DNA of 64,000 bases from Chrysaora quinquecirrha (GCA_014526335.1 JACTAT010000060.1:8721686-8785685); one strand, 5' to 3'. Positions 34,792 to 47,062 are shown, numbered from the stretch's first letter. A program made the numbers and translations. Notes: generated by a model from the sequence alone, not told the origin.

Positions 34792-37700
34792 ATGGCGTTC
34801 CTTCTTGCATTTTTGTCTTTCGCTTTGCTCTACCATGCTGATTGTCAAAGTAAGTTGTTTTTAAATTAGTTTTCTTAAGAATTTAATCTTTCTTGTTATT
34901 TGTATTCGACATGAAGTGTCAGATCAGAAGAATTGTAGACAACATAAGATATATAAGGACAACTTAAGATATGTTCACTAATAGAAGGAAGTTTCTGCAT
35001 CCAGGGTCCAAAGCTGTTCAACCTACTACCTAGGGACTTAAGTGGGGTATCGCTGAATGTATTCAAGAAAGCCTTAGACAATTTTCTGTCTCAAATTCAT
35101 GATGAGCCTGTTGGTTATATGGCAATAAGAAAAGCTGATAGCAACTCTTTAGTTGATATCATCAAAATTGGATCTTTTTCGAGGACATTGTAATAGTAAT
35201 AATAATAATGATAATAATAATAATATATAGACGAGGGGTTAACTCGTATAGTGGCGTTGGTATATGTGCCTGCCCAAGTTATGGGCTAGTCTGCAATATT
35301 TTGCTGGTTTGTTGGCCATGTTCTGTTAAGTTTTGCCTGGGTTATGGGCCTATTTTATTTTTCCCTGGCAATGGGTATGCTACAGTATAATGAAGATTTG
35401 CCGAGGTTATTGGCAAGTGTTTGCTGTTTAGTGCAGCAGTGAATTAATAACTATTTTTTCTATGTTCTGATGACTTGTTAATACAGCATTATAAAAATTT
35501 GCGCACAAAGCTTTCTCTTTGCCATGCTGCATAAAGTATTCTCGAAAGACAAAACTATGACAAAACAATGATGGCGTTAAAATGCATTTGAAAATCCCAT
35601 GCATACCGACAGATAAGGAACTGGGGTAAGACCACCCCATGTACACCTTCTGTTTCAAACTGTCCTCTTTTCCTTTCAGGCGTTTGCAAAGACGTTATAT
35701 CCTCATCCAGTTGTGCTTTGTACAAACGATATCAATATTGTACATCACATTACGTGGATTACATGAAAATAAATTGTGCCCAGACTTGTGGTCACTGCTC
35801 TGTTGCGCCTACACCAGCTGGTACGTCAAGGACGTATGTTTTGTCGCTTTCTATTTAAATTTGGTCTCCGCCCGGTCTCTGTACAGAAGACTTCGAAACG
35901 TATTTTTGGTACCGTCTCCTGAAAACAGCAGGTTTGGCAGGTCTTTAGCCCATCTCTCCTCAAAGCTGCAAATTTCGCAAACAATCTCGTTTTCGTTTTG
36001 TGTTAAAAGTTTAGTTCGAGCCCAGGAGGGGGAAACTCATTGAATTTTGTAATAGGGGTGATCATGTACATATTTGGGGTCTATAATTTAGGGCGGACGA
36101 TCATATTTTTGGTCTGATACTCTGAGGACTGAAAAAAAATTATTCTAATTAATCTTAAATTGACGGCAAGTTAACATATTTCGGGTCTGAGATTTTGAGG
36201 GCTAGAAAATAATTGTTCGGGGATTCGAATTTGTGACAGTGATCATCCTCGTCACAAGAGCCAACGAGTCCCCCTCCTCACCCCCCCCCCCTGGGTCTTC
36301 CAGTTTGTTCTGATCAACTTACCGTTCTCGGCATCCGTAACTTTTTGGTATAGCAAACTTTGAAGATTATAATGGACAGATAAAATGGATCTATATTAGC
36401 GAATGATCCGGTTATCGTGGCTCGAATTTAAAAAAACAGAAACATGCTAGCGAGTCTATAGATTTTGCTGTGGTGGATGCGCACTACTGTGGTGTGGTCG
36501 TATTTTTTGCATACTATGGTTTATTTTTGTGTACTGTGGTGGATATGCACTGCCGTTGTGGTGCGTTGTTATGTTTGATGAGATGGGTTATTATGCTTGA
36601 TGTGGCGATATTTTTGCTTACTGTGGTGGAAACGCACTACTATGGTGGATTATGATGCATGATGTGGTGTATTTTCTGCGTACTGTGTTGGATTTTGTGG
36701 GCTTTTGCTTGATCTATTGATTGTTGCTATGATTTCTTATCCACCACAATACGCAACAAATTCTACCACAGTAGTGCGTATCCTCCTCAGTAGTGCGTAT
36801 AGATTCACTAGTGTGGTAAAAATTAGTTCGAGTTTAAGCGAGTACTTTTAACGAGATGCACAAAACGCTTAATTCTTTTTCGTTTACAGGTACCTGTAAA
36901 GATGACAATGTAAACTGTCCAGGATGGGCACAATATTGTGACAAATCAAGCGTTTATTGGCCATATATGTCCAAAAACTGTAAAAAGACTTGTAAAATCT
37001 GCACAGGTAAAACTTTATTTCGAATTCTTATCACTTCGGGTATTTGCTGTTCAGTTTAATCATTATGGTGACTTTTCGGTTTTATGTTTTTTATTACTGC
37101 ATTTTTCGATAATTATGCTATTATCAACATGCTAATATATGATGATTATGCTTATATATTTACATTTATGCTAATATGTTATTATGTTTATGCAATTATA
37201 TTAATGCTAATATATGATTATTATGCTTATGCATTAATATTTATTGTCATATATAATGATTATGCTTTTTATGCATTTTAATATTTATGCTAATATGTGA
37301 TGGTTGTGGTCGTGCATGCTGAGTTTGATTATGATTATGCTTATGTATGATGATTATGCAAATTTGTAGTAATTATACAAATATAATTTGACTTTCATTC
37401 TTTTCTAGATGGAAATGGAGGCGGTGGCGGCGGCGGTGGAAGTGGGTCTGGTAAGTAATGAAGTCGCAACTTTTACATTCTGCTTGAAGGCTGACTAACC
37501 TGTTTTGCGCCGTTTCGCTCTGCTACTCAATGGTTGGCTATATTTATTCTGTCGTTCGATCTGACGCAAGATAGAATCACAATGAGAGTGGAAGGAAATC
37601 GATAAACCAGTAAAAATACAGCAAATGAAATGTTGCAGTCTGATTGGTTCCGCCAACTTTTTGGCGGAGTGTGGCCTAAAGCGGCGCTTTTTTGCATGTC

Positions 37701-40700
37701 AAAGCCATGAGCCTGTGTGTCTATAGTTTGAGCAGCCTACTGACAACAACAATAACTTAAGGTTGTAGCTGCGATAAGGTGGACTCGTGTAGTAAGTCTA
37801 ATACGAAGCTCGACTCTGGGTAGACTTAGTAACTGAGTCGTTAGTTTCCACTCCTCCAACACCCCTACACCGCGCTACAATTTTCAGTTTGAACGATCTC
37901 ATTTTAGTGTTAGCCTCGGTTTCATGAGCGATAATTTGGACTCAGGTAATAAGTCTAGCTCTGGGTACGAATCTTTGACAACTTGTCAGCCGTCCGAGGC
38001 AGAGATCTGGGACTGACTCTTCCAACATTACTGATAACTGAATCTCTTTGTAGGCAAAAAGGAATTCGAATGCAGTTTTGAAGGGAATTTCTGTGACTTT
38101 GCTAATCAACCTCTGGATGACGCAGCGAACTGGGCGGTTGGAACAGTGTCAGGTGGGCCATCAAGTGGTGCAAATGGAACATGTAAGTCGTCCCTAACTG
38201 TTGTTTTTAAATCAACTCATTTTTTTTTAAACTTAGGTAAGGATTCTTACTTTTGGCACTTTATGGTAAAAGTTTCTTGCAGAGTTTCAAAACATTTTCC
38301 CTCCATCTAAACTCATTGAGGAAAGCCTAATCTACCAATTTTAGGCCAGGAAAATTAAGAAATTGAAATAATCAAATGAGTTGTGTATATATATAATTAT
38401 AAATATTCAAAACCAAATAAGAAGATATCAGAAATGAAGGTTCAGAACGGTTGTAATTTCTTAGGTATTAGTTTGACATTCTATAATGCCACACCCCAGG
38501 CATAAGCATATACAGCGTAAAGCTATGGCTAAAGTAGGAGATATGTCGAGCGCGACATTGTATTTAGCGTGTCTCCTGGGGTGGCTAAACATGCGAGTGA
38601 CAAGCGAGCAACATGGGTCCCTTGAGTCACGGAGACAGGTAATGTTTCTGTTGTCTCACGGAGACAAGAAATGTTTCTGTTGTCTCTCAGAAACATTTGC
38701 TTGTCTCTCGCTACAAATTTTGTCGCGCACTACAAAGTTTCCATGTCGCGCGCGACATGTCTCCTAGTTTAGCCAGGTCTTTAAAGGTTTTAATATACGT
38801 TTCAAGCTTGATTCCTGACGCTGTGTGAAGTAGCTTATTGCTATGACTGGCTCAGCTTCCCTCTCTAAGAGACCTTTGATTTTTTTTAGTAGAAGTAGGC
38901 CTACCCAAAAGCGACAGAAAGAGAAATCATTGTGTATAGAGGATATAGTTCAAATTATCAATACTGTATCCGCAGTCCATACAGTTCTCTATTATAACTT
39001 GGTAGTTTCTCGATATACTCCATTGCCAAATTGTGCCAAAGTGTCTTGGTTCCCATCTGTGATTAATGTATCTATTCCTGAGATATCCTCTCGACTCAAA
39101 TACCACGTAGATGACATGTCAGTGCTGTTCCTTTTAAAAATATGAAACGAGAAGTTCGACGTGTTCGTAATGGTGCGAAATTTCCTGCGATTACGTAGCA
39201 ATATCGCCTGGAAAATCTCTTTGAAGCTGTTACGAAAATTTCTGTTGCGAAAAGCGAAGATTATCGGGTTGTGGACGGTGTTTGAGAAACCGATAATATA
39301 CGCCACCGTTAGATATTGTCCAGATAAGTTTCCTTTCACGCCGGATAGTTTTAGAACACCGTAAGCGAAGAACGGTGTCCAACTTATGACATATGAGATA
39401 AAAACCAGCAAAAACGTTACAGAGGTGCGTTTTTTGACGCCTGTTGATGGATGAATAGCGGTTTTTCCTAGACGGACGCTATGTTTTCGCACAGCAGCGA
39501 AAACCTGTATAAATGAATATATATTAAGTATCATCGGAATACTGTACACAAATATTGCCAGGAAGACCATGTAAGAGAGGTCAGTTGTGCTTGAAGAAGA
39601 GGCTAGTCCACACTGTGTTGACCCTGGCTGGTAAGCGAATCGTGCCCAACCGACTAGAGGCCCGACGGCGCATGTTAACGATAGAATCCACGTGAGTGAC
39701 ACGAAAATCTTCACACGTCTCCACGTGCGAGAGGGGTTGAACGGGTCGTGCATTGCGAGGTATTTATGCACGCTGATACACGTTGTTGAGAAGACGGTTG
39801 CAGGAATCCAAAAGGCACTCATGAAGCCGTTTATATTACATAAGGTATCACCAAGTTGCCACCCGTTTGTGAACATTGTTATTACCGTGAAAGGTATGCA
39901 ACATATACCAAGTCCTAAATCTGCAATTGCGAGGTTGCCTAGCAACGTATACGTACGGGATCTTGTGAGTTTGTCTCTGAATATCACAAGGCACATCATG
40001 ATATTACCCACAATGCAACACAGGAATATGGTAATCAAAATTGAAGCTTCAATGACATATGTGGAAATCATCTTTTCACTGGTTAGATTTTTAGAATTTG
40101 TCCCATAAATTAACCAGATATGCTTTGCCAGATACCACTTATCGTGCCTGTCCTTTTTGAACCTCTCTTGGTGTTGATACCATGCTATACCTTTACTGCT
40201 GGTTTCATGCAAAGACTATAATCGGCATTGGCATACACCATTGGTATCACGTTGTCATCAAGCTCTGATCGTGTGACTTTTCCACGTGCTTGTTCATCCC
40301 TTTGTTTCAATTCAATTCAATAACAATTCTTATTTCGACAATTCATTTCAACCATAGTCTTGTGACTATGTTTCAACTTAGCCTCCGCAGATACAGTTCA
40401 ATGAGATGAGCGTCTTTGCACGAAATGATCACTGACCACTGCTGTACTTTTCCGTTCGATTTTAATACTCTTGAACTTCAAATTTCTTCTGTCTCTAACT
40501 TGTTGTCTGCAGAAATGAGCTTACAACTTACTCATTAATGCACTGCGTCGTAAGTGTAGTAAATCATTCATCTGGCCTATTTATTGTTTCTTTCTTTTAT
40601 ACTTACTTACTGCTGAGGTGACTGGCCTAGTCTTATGTTTTACCCTCTCGTTTTTTTATTGTTTCTTCCTTCCTTTTCCGTTTTATCTCCTAACTTCGCC

Positions 40701-43700
40701 TCTGCTTCCTTCTCCTTGTGCAACAAATAGCAGTTTCTTTTCTGCCAGCCAAGAAACTGTTGACTTTTTCTTTGTACTTCCTCCCTTCTTACACTGAATA
40801 CCCAAAGAATGCCGCATAGACACGTTGTTTGGTTTCCAAATCCTCTCGCATTGTTCTAACAAGAAGTAAACTTTTTTCACGTTTATTCTTTCTGATATCT
40901 TTCTCTTTATTTTAATCCTGTGTTCTCAAACCAGTTTATCAATGTGTAATTCTGACTTTTTCGTCCATTTGTACACGCTTTTTTGCATGATGACAGCATG
41001 ATGACAGCTTCAATTTATATCAAGCTGTGATGTCAAAGTCGTGGTAGAAATAATGCACAGAAATACAAATGCGCCCCCCTCAAATTAGGGCCCCATTGTT
41101 AGTCGAATAATAAGTGCAATGAGTACCTAGTACGCCAGGGAATATTTTAATGTACTGGGTGGGTGGCCAATTGCCCCTAGGCCCCTTGTGCTGCCCTCCC
41201 TACTGAACTTAAAAACAGTGCTTTTGCTCCCGTGGCCTAAGTAAAAAGGGCCCCCCCTCAGGTTCTATATAGCGATACTCAGTACGCCATTAATATATCG
41301 TTGTTGCTGGGGGAGTGTCACTCGGACTTTGAAGGCGTAACCAAACGGGTAGTTGAGGTCTACATAACAAGCACCCTTTTGTCCTCTCTTAGACTACCTC
41401 TGGGCCATGAATTGGTTCTTGCCAACCTTTCCAAAACATTATTTCTGATTAATATTTATTTTTGTACTTTTTAGCAAGCTACGCCTATGTGGACACACGA
41501 AACAGTGGCTACAATGCAAGATTGGTGTTGCCATGGGAACTCATCCTTCCTTCAAGCAGAACATACATTGGAACCATGTGTCTCAACTTCAAATTTCAGA
41601 CCGGGTAAGAATCACGGTTGTATCTCAAGCGTTGCTCTAACCCCAAGGATAACCTTTGACGGGTGTCAGTGAGCACAGTGGAATCGAGGCTGGGGTCTCG
41701 ACCACGTTAACATTACAGCCAGGTTCAAGATGTCGTTAGTTTGTCTACTTGTAAGATCCAAGCGACTACCGTTAAACACACCATTTCACCTCTTCACCTT
41801 AACGTATTTCATCGATTAAGCACCCGGCGCGCTTATTTGAAAAACCGCACCAAAGCGGAGCGATTATTTGAAAAATTATGAATAAACTAACGTCTTGATG
41901 AGAATGAAGTTTTCCAGTAACTGGCAAAGTTGTCTCTTGATTCGTTCAATCAAGAGATTGCACATAAACTATCAAAGGAGTGTCTAGGACCAACCTAATG
42001 GGTAACTCAATCCAAAGGGGTTGCTTATTCAAGGAAAGTTGCTTTTTCGAGTTGAAACGGTAACCTTTATGGGGCTCTCTATTCCCTCATCTCATGTTCG
42101 AAGAAATAACCGTCACCCAAAGAACGTCTACGTTTTTTTATAAGGAACACCTTTAAAAGGAACTCGAGGCTGAAAATTTCCAATAAATTAAGGAACTTTA
42201 AGGAACTTTCGAGGCTCGGATGAAAAATTAAGAATAATTTTTTTCAAGAACAAGACGATTTGTACAGAAAAATCCATCGTTCTGCCAAAAAGACTCCATT
42301 TGTATTTAAAGTTAGACAATGAAGCAAGTTTATAATTTGCTGTAAAAATCAGTATTCCAGTAATCCACCTGTGGAAAGTCTCTGTGAGACCACATACGGT
42401 ATCCCTTGCCCCTGTTACGCCTAGGTGGACTATTGAATATATTACGAAATTAAGATGCTTACTGCTCACTCGTGTTGTTCAATTCAGTATTAAATGTTTT
42501 CTTGTAAAGTCTGGTATGGCACAAGCAAGTTGCAAAGATTTAAGCCTGCGTGCAGCAGCCTTTCTAATACCCTAAGAGACTCTTTCTGGGAGAAAAGTTG
42601 AAGGCTGTATGCATTCTACAAGATTTTAGCTCGAGCCAAAATAACAGCTTGATTTATACGCCTTGCTACTGCCGTGTTAGAGGCTATTGGTTTGGTATTG
42701 CACCACGTCTAAACTAAGCGTTGTAAAGAGTCTTTAAAGAAAATCTTTCGCAGAATACTAATTCTGAGACTTTTCTTATGCTTCAGTAATGGATCTTTGA
42801 AATTCATTGAAGATATCTATCCAATTTTGAACAACAAGAACCCATCACCCCAAGAAAAGGGAACATTTTCAGGAAGTGGAACTTGGGTCAACGGAAAAGT
42901 CCAAGTTAATGTCGATGATAAACGTGCGGTAAGAGAAAGTTTTTTTTTTTATTTTGTGGCACAAAATTTTAGGCTCTAGGAACACGAGCAAACATTGTTG
43001 GTCAAACATATGAGAATCGCTTTACATGAAATGTTTGATTGTTTAGCCTATTTTCTAGAAAAGCATATAGACCATGATCTTCGGATAACAAAACCATTAC
43101 AAATTCCGAAGGTTAAAACGACTAATTACGGCATTAAATCTTTGAGTTTTCAAGGGCCCAAAATCTGGAACTCACTTCCAGCTGAAATCAAGTCAGCCCG
43201 AAATAACAAAGAGTTCAAAAGCTTAATAAAGACATGGTTCTTAAATAAAAAATGTGCGTGTTCCTTCTGTAATAAATGAATCTTTGATGCAATCTGTGGA
43301 GTTGCTTAATGTTAGTTTGAATTAGTGTTTATCACTATTGTGTTACTAACGTTAAACAATGTACAATTACAATTACAATTAGCCACGTCACAAAACACAT
43401 TTAAACGGTCAAACATTTCATGTAGAGCAACTCTCAAATGTTTGGACGTTTGGTCTTGTCACAAAAAATTTATTGCAGCTTAGAATTCACTCAGATTGTT
43501 TTTCAAACATTTCAAAAACATTTTATGCTTGTATGAAGCAAAATATGTTTCACGACCAGTGCTTTGTGATGTGGCCAAACGATCAATCATTGTGTTGCAT
43601 AACAAACTTCAAACGTTTGAAAAAAAAATGTTTGATCATTGGGCCAGGTCTTAAAGCGGGCCACAAGGGAGGATCGTTTAGAGGTTTCAGTAAACATGGG

Positions 43701-44322
43701 AACAGACAAAATGGTTCCAAGGAACAAGGGAACATGGCCAAAATTAAAAGGGAACAGGGGAACATCGGGAAACAGGGATCAGGTAAAATCCTCCCTATCA
43801 ATCCTCTTGACTATCAATCTAAAAAATAATCCTATAAAAGAAACTCCGGGAAATGAGGGGATTTTCTCAAGGGAACAGGGGGCATATAACCCCCTTGACG
43901 ACCCTTACAAGGCCATAGAACAGCAAACAATGCGTTATATGAAACACTGTCAGAAAGATTTGCGGTGTAGTACCCCTTGCCCATTGTGGCAGCATGACTT
44001 GGTCGATTGAGTGGGTTTGATAGCAGAACATCCGGAAAAGTTTCAGCAGATCAAGCCATTACCTACAATCGTGACCAAAATTATTGAGACAACAAATATG
44101 CAGACATACTAACCGGTAGCCCGCCCCCATCAAGATATGGTACGAGACGGTGACCAAGATATGGGGTAGGGGCGCTACCGCTACCAACAAATTGTCTCGC
44201 ACGATTGTAGCCTCTCGTATTATACGCAATTTACTTTCTTGCAGCTGGTGATTGAAGGCACAACTGGCTCTTCAGGAAAAGTTGTACTGGATGAAGTCTT
44301 CTTCGTAAAAGGTCAATGTTAA
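34792..44322 (+). CDS. Secreted ShKT-ShKT-MAM protein
   Basis: Eight exons join in frame to 278 residues: 34792-34849 (signal peptide, AFLLAFLSFALLYHADC), 35680-35820 and 36890-37006 (two ShKT domains, six Cys each), 37409-37450 (poly-Gly/Ser linker), then 38054-38182, 41475-41604, 42787-42928 and 44245-44322, which together encode one MAM domain ending GQC and TAA. MAM hallmarks include FECSFEGNFCDFANQPLDD near its start and GKVVLDEVFF near its end. ShKT and MAM are extracellular protein-protein or adhesion modules, so a secreted or matrix protein is likely; no catalytic domain is present. Introns around the modules are phase 1, which suits exon shuffling. One intron (38183-41474) contains a GPCR gene on the other strand. 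Confidence 0.88.
34960..35232 (+). mobile_element. 3' end of a CR1/RTE-like LINE
   Basis: From about 35005 the + strand reads IQGPKLFNLLPRDLSGVSLN, followed by a VFKKALDNFL block and a stop at about 35190. This is the conserved C-terminus after the reverse transcriptase of many non-LTR elements. A (TAA)n-like tail (aatagtaataataataatga) ends it. The copy is 5'-truncated. Confidence 0.6.
36441..36824. mobile_element. Short foldback element related to 30852-31981
   Basis: It begins catgctagcgagtctatag and ends ctatagattcactagtgtgg-like. Between are gtggtggatgcgcactact repeats and a centre (tttgcttgatctattg, then gttgctatgatttct) shared with the larger element. About 380 bp. Confidence 0.75.
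38516..38785. mobile_element. GCGCGCGACAT-rich TIR element, copy 2
   Basis: The left end gtaaagctatggctaaagta mirrors the right gtctcctagtttagccaggt. Next to it, tgtcgagcgcgacattg mirrors catgtcgcgcgcgacatg. It is homologous to 16826-17072. It sits in the intron that also carries the GPCR gene. Confidence 0.75.
38992..40212 (-). CDS. Intronless class A (rhodopsin-family) GPCR
   Basis: A 406-residue frame with seven hydrophobic helices. TM1 has ILITIFLCCIVGNIMMCLVI (N1.50) and TM2 NLAIADLGLGI (D2.50). TM3 and the second extracellular loop have the Cys pair (GDTLCNING; STQCGL). TM6 has ISWTPFF (W6.48, P6.50) and TM7 SNTVHNPIIFAFRN. An NLT glycosylation site lies in the N-terminus. The TM3 DRY motif is HKY (SVHKYLAM), and NPxxY is NPIIF. 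The opsin retinal Lys position in TM7 is occupied by Phe, so it is not a photopigment. The ligand is unknown; an amine- or peptide-type orphan is possible. It lies antisense within the third-last intron of the ShKT-MAM gene. The true start may be a later Met (MISTYVIEAS, about residue 48). Confidence 0.88.
   Translation of the reverse strand: MHETSSKGIAWYQHQERFKKDRHDKWYLAKHIWLIYGTNSKNLTSEKMISTYVIEASILITIFLCCIVGNIMMCLVIFRDKLTRSRTYTLLGNLAIADLGLGICCIPFTVITMFTNGWQLGDTLCNINGFMSAFWIPATVFSTTCISVHKYLAMHDPFNPSRTWRRVKIFVSLTWILSLTCAVGPLVGWARFAYQPGSTQCGLASSSSTTDLSYMVFLAIFVYSIPMILNIYSFIQVFAAVRKHSVRLGKTAIHPSTGVKKRTSVTFLLVFISYVISWTPFFAYGVLKLSGVKGNLSGQYLTVAYIIGFSNTVHNPIIFAFRNRNFRNSFKEIFQAILLRNRRKFRTITNTSNFSFHIFKRNSTDMSSTWYLSREDISGIDTLITDGNQDTLAQFGNGVYRETTKL
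42985..43655. mobile_element. LINE 3' end nested inside a TIR element
   Basis: About 43053-43382 encodes KTTNYGIKSLSFQGPKIWNS and LPAEIKSA, then a FKSLIKTWF block and a stop at 43279. This is the usual C-terminus of a CR1/RTE-type LINE, with an (ACAATT)n tail. On both sides are pieces of one TIR element (ggtcaaacatatgagaatcg before; ggtcaaacatttcatgtaga after), so the LINE inserted into it. It is in an intron of the ShKT-MAM gene. Confidence 0.65.
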
Positions 44323-44961
44323 ACAATTTATCAAAGCCTTTTAACTTTGATTCTGTCTTATAACAGAATAAAAATGAATTTTAGAAAAACCTCTGAGGAT
44401 TCAATTTCAATTTTTATCTACTGTTTCTCTTCAGAAAAGGCTGAAGGTGATCTGCCGTCGAGACCTAATCCAGCTGGCTTGTGGTGCCAGAAGCTCAACG
44501 AGGTTGGGGTTCGAGCCCACGCTACGGCGCGAGCTAGCTAACTAGGATTTAAGCGACGCGAGCAAGACTTTCAAGGCTTGCAATAGAAAGAGTAAAAAAC
44601 CAAGCCATTTTCCTCAGGGATAAGGCTCTAATAATAATAAGAATATGGATAAGAATAAGAATATGAATAAGAATAAGAATATGAATAGGCTCTAATAAGA
44701 ATAAGAATACCTTCTGTCAATCATGAAAAGATTTCAACAAGACAGTTGACATTATGGCTTGAGCAATATTGATATTTTACATCTACAACCTGCATATAAA
44801 TTCCATTGGAAATCATAGCAATTTCTAACTTAGAATGCTTTTGTAAAAACACCAGGAGCCCACTACAGTCATGGCTAACTTCAAGGACTTTTCCCAGTTT
44901 CTTGTAATTCGTGAATCAGCGTTGCAGGGTTGCTGTAGCGATAAAGCTAACGACAGACAGT
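44323..44961. other. Convergent intergenic region, ShKT-MAM / LAP1-like
   Basis: It contains a 3'-truncated SINE (+, 44440-44560; gagacctaatccagctggct, ggggttcgagccc) and an (AATAAG)n simple repeat near 44630-44715. No exon is seen. Confidence 0.55.
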
Positions 44962-47062
44962 TTACTGATCAACAGGGCATATGTTGATGACAGACTCGTC
45001 CTCAGTTAGAACAGGAATAGGCGATGGATCGACGATTCTCGCGATAAGCGCGTCTGCACTCGCACTTTCACCATCTTTCCACACGACAGATCGCAAATGA
45101 CGCCACGTGGCGCTTGTTATCTCCTTGTTCGATCTGCCAACAAGGTCGTCATCTCCTGGAAGCGATAACGTAAAGATGAAAACAGCGTTTGGGTGTGGAG
45201 CACCCTCGTTATCACAATATTTGAAGAAAATCGAGGCTGTATCGTAAGATAGAGAACCTATCTTAGTAATAACAACCACTCCTTTGTTTTTCGTTAACTC
45301 GTTCCCAAGCTTCTCATCGAGGCTTTCCTTTGAATGTGCAGCGTTTGCGATGTCATTCCCGTTCATCACAACTGGGGGTTGATTTTTGACTCCATCAACG
45401 GAAAACGACAATGCTATTTTATTTGCCATGCAGCCAAGAACCCTCTCATTCTTATTGGAACTTACTAATAGAAATACAAGAGGGCGTTTTGCTTTGCCAT
45501 GTTGGACTTCATCGATATGATCTGCTCCTAATTTTCCAACTGATTTCCAAAGATATGGGCTCTGATTCGTGAATTTTGCACGGAGATCGTTCAGGTTTCG
45601 CTTGAAATGGTCTTTGCCAACAAAAACACTTTTTGTTCAGCTGGGTAAATTCTTGAAAACTCAGAGCTAAAACAATGGCGAAAATGACAACCAAAACTGG
45701 CAAAATTACTGTGAGCAAATACGACTTTGATTCTTGTTCCTTTTCCTTGGTCTTTTCCTTGTCCTTTTCCTTAGTTTTAACCTGAAAGGAAAATAGGACA
45801 ACAAATACAACAAGAAAGTTTAAGGCTATATCATACAAGTTCGTTTCTTCCTATTAGTGCTTGGATCATTGCTGCAGCCCTCTTTTTAAAAACCAGCGGT
45901 GTTTTTGTTTAAAAAAACTCGTTTTTGAATTTAAAAGAAACGGTTTGAATAAAAAAGAAACGAAATTCTTCAATCCATCAAGCGAATATTCATTTGTGAA
46001 AATGTTTTCAAACCGACTCTGCGACGATATTACATCTTGATTTGCCATAATTTTTTTACTCATAATCTATAAATCTTTTAAAATACATCATGTAAGTAAG
46101 CATCTTTTTAGATTGGAAATAAGTGGTTATGTAGGGGTTGGATTAAGTAGTAGTTTTCATCAACGGAACCCTCAGTATTGAGGTTGCTGATTATCCAATG
46201 TAGATGCCCCGTGTAGATGTAAGTAATGGAAAGATGAATTAACAGAAAGCAGAGCAGAATTGTAACTTTCTCACCTCTTCTCCATTCAACTCAGATTCCT
46301 TCTCAACTTTACGAGCTTCTTGCATCAACTGAAAATTAGAAAAGACCTTTTACCATACATAGAACCTTCGCTTTGTCAATAATGGTCATGTTGAGACGGA
46401 GTTGAAATTGTGAAAGTTAGACTTCTTCGACAGTACAAAGCTGCTGTCACATGCAACAAATAGTTGCAGTCATTGCTAAACAATTTTTGTGAACAACTTT
46501 TCCTGGATTATACATTATCAAGTGTGGGTTCTCGCTATTCACCAACCTTTCCGTAATTGACAGCATCTCCTTTTTTGCTGCTTTTGTTCTCGTCATCACT
46601 TCTATTCAAGTCGCTTTCTCTATCTTCTTCGTTCACCTACAAACAAGAACCAAAATCGGCTAATTCTCTAAAAAACTTTCTGCTACAAAACTTCGAAATG
46701 TAAGGTACTAAAAGTAGCTTTGTATTTATTTATAAAAGAGCTTCAACAGCTTCACTTAATTCAACCAGCCATATCTACGTAATAGTAGGGAAGGCTAATT
46801 CATGCTTAACAGCTTCTTGCTTTAGGCAGTAGCGACAGCACTGCTCTCGTTCATGCATCGGAAAGACTACAGTGATTATCACGTGGATATTTCTAGAAGT
46901 TTTGCTCTGTCTCAATGGCCTACGCCTAAACAGCTCGGTCAACATTTTCGTGCTAAACAAACTATACCTATATCAGAAAATATATCATCAAAGTTTATAT
47001 AGAAAAAGCTAAAGAACCTCAAATACCTCTTTTTTCTTTGCATCAGAATTCTTCCTTGACAT
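44962..47062 (-). CDS. TOR1AIP1: Torsin-activating LAP1/LULL1-like membrane protein
   Basis: Four exons: 47062-47027 (start MSRKNSDAKKKE), 46636-46547, 46328-46275 and 45781-44962. The joins are phase 0. The short, charged, Lys/Glu-rich N-terminus is followed by one transmembrane helix (SYLLTVILPVLVVIFAIVLA) and a luminal domain. In the latter, KRPLVFLLVSSNKNERVLGC, the IALSFSVDG block and ALIARIVDPSPIPVL match the torsin-activator fold; the Arg of the last block is where LAP1/LULL1 keep the activating Arg finger. Family members sit in the nuclear envelope or ER and trigger torsin ATP hydrolysis. The last exon is one base too long: the frame changes at an A5/T5 run near 45630-45634, just after the membrane helix. 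That is probably an assembly insertion. It is about 332 residues, shorter than vertebrate LAP1. Confidence 0.85.

Noticed and set aside
28449..37006. Potassium-channel toxin genes
   Set aside because: The six-Cys ShKT pattern is present, but domains sit in a multi-domain secreted MAM protein or in an incomplete gene, and nothing specific to a venom toxin is visible.
38992..40212. Opsin
   Set aside because: The TM7 position for the retinal Schiff-base Lys is Phe and the surrounding motif (SNTVHNP) is not opsin-like.
41655..41812. Further SINE copy
   Set aside because: Only scattered words match (gccaggttcaagatg, aaacacaccatttcacc). Too degenerate to list, though it may be an old copy.
43473..44010. 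ORFs of 118 and 123 residues (+)
   Set aside because: Overlapping frames with gggaacaggg repeats in an intron; low complexity and no family match.
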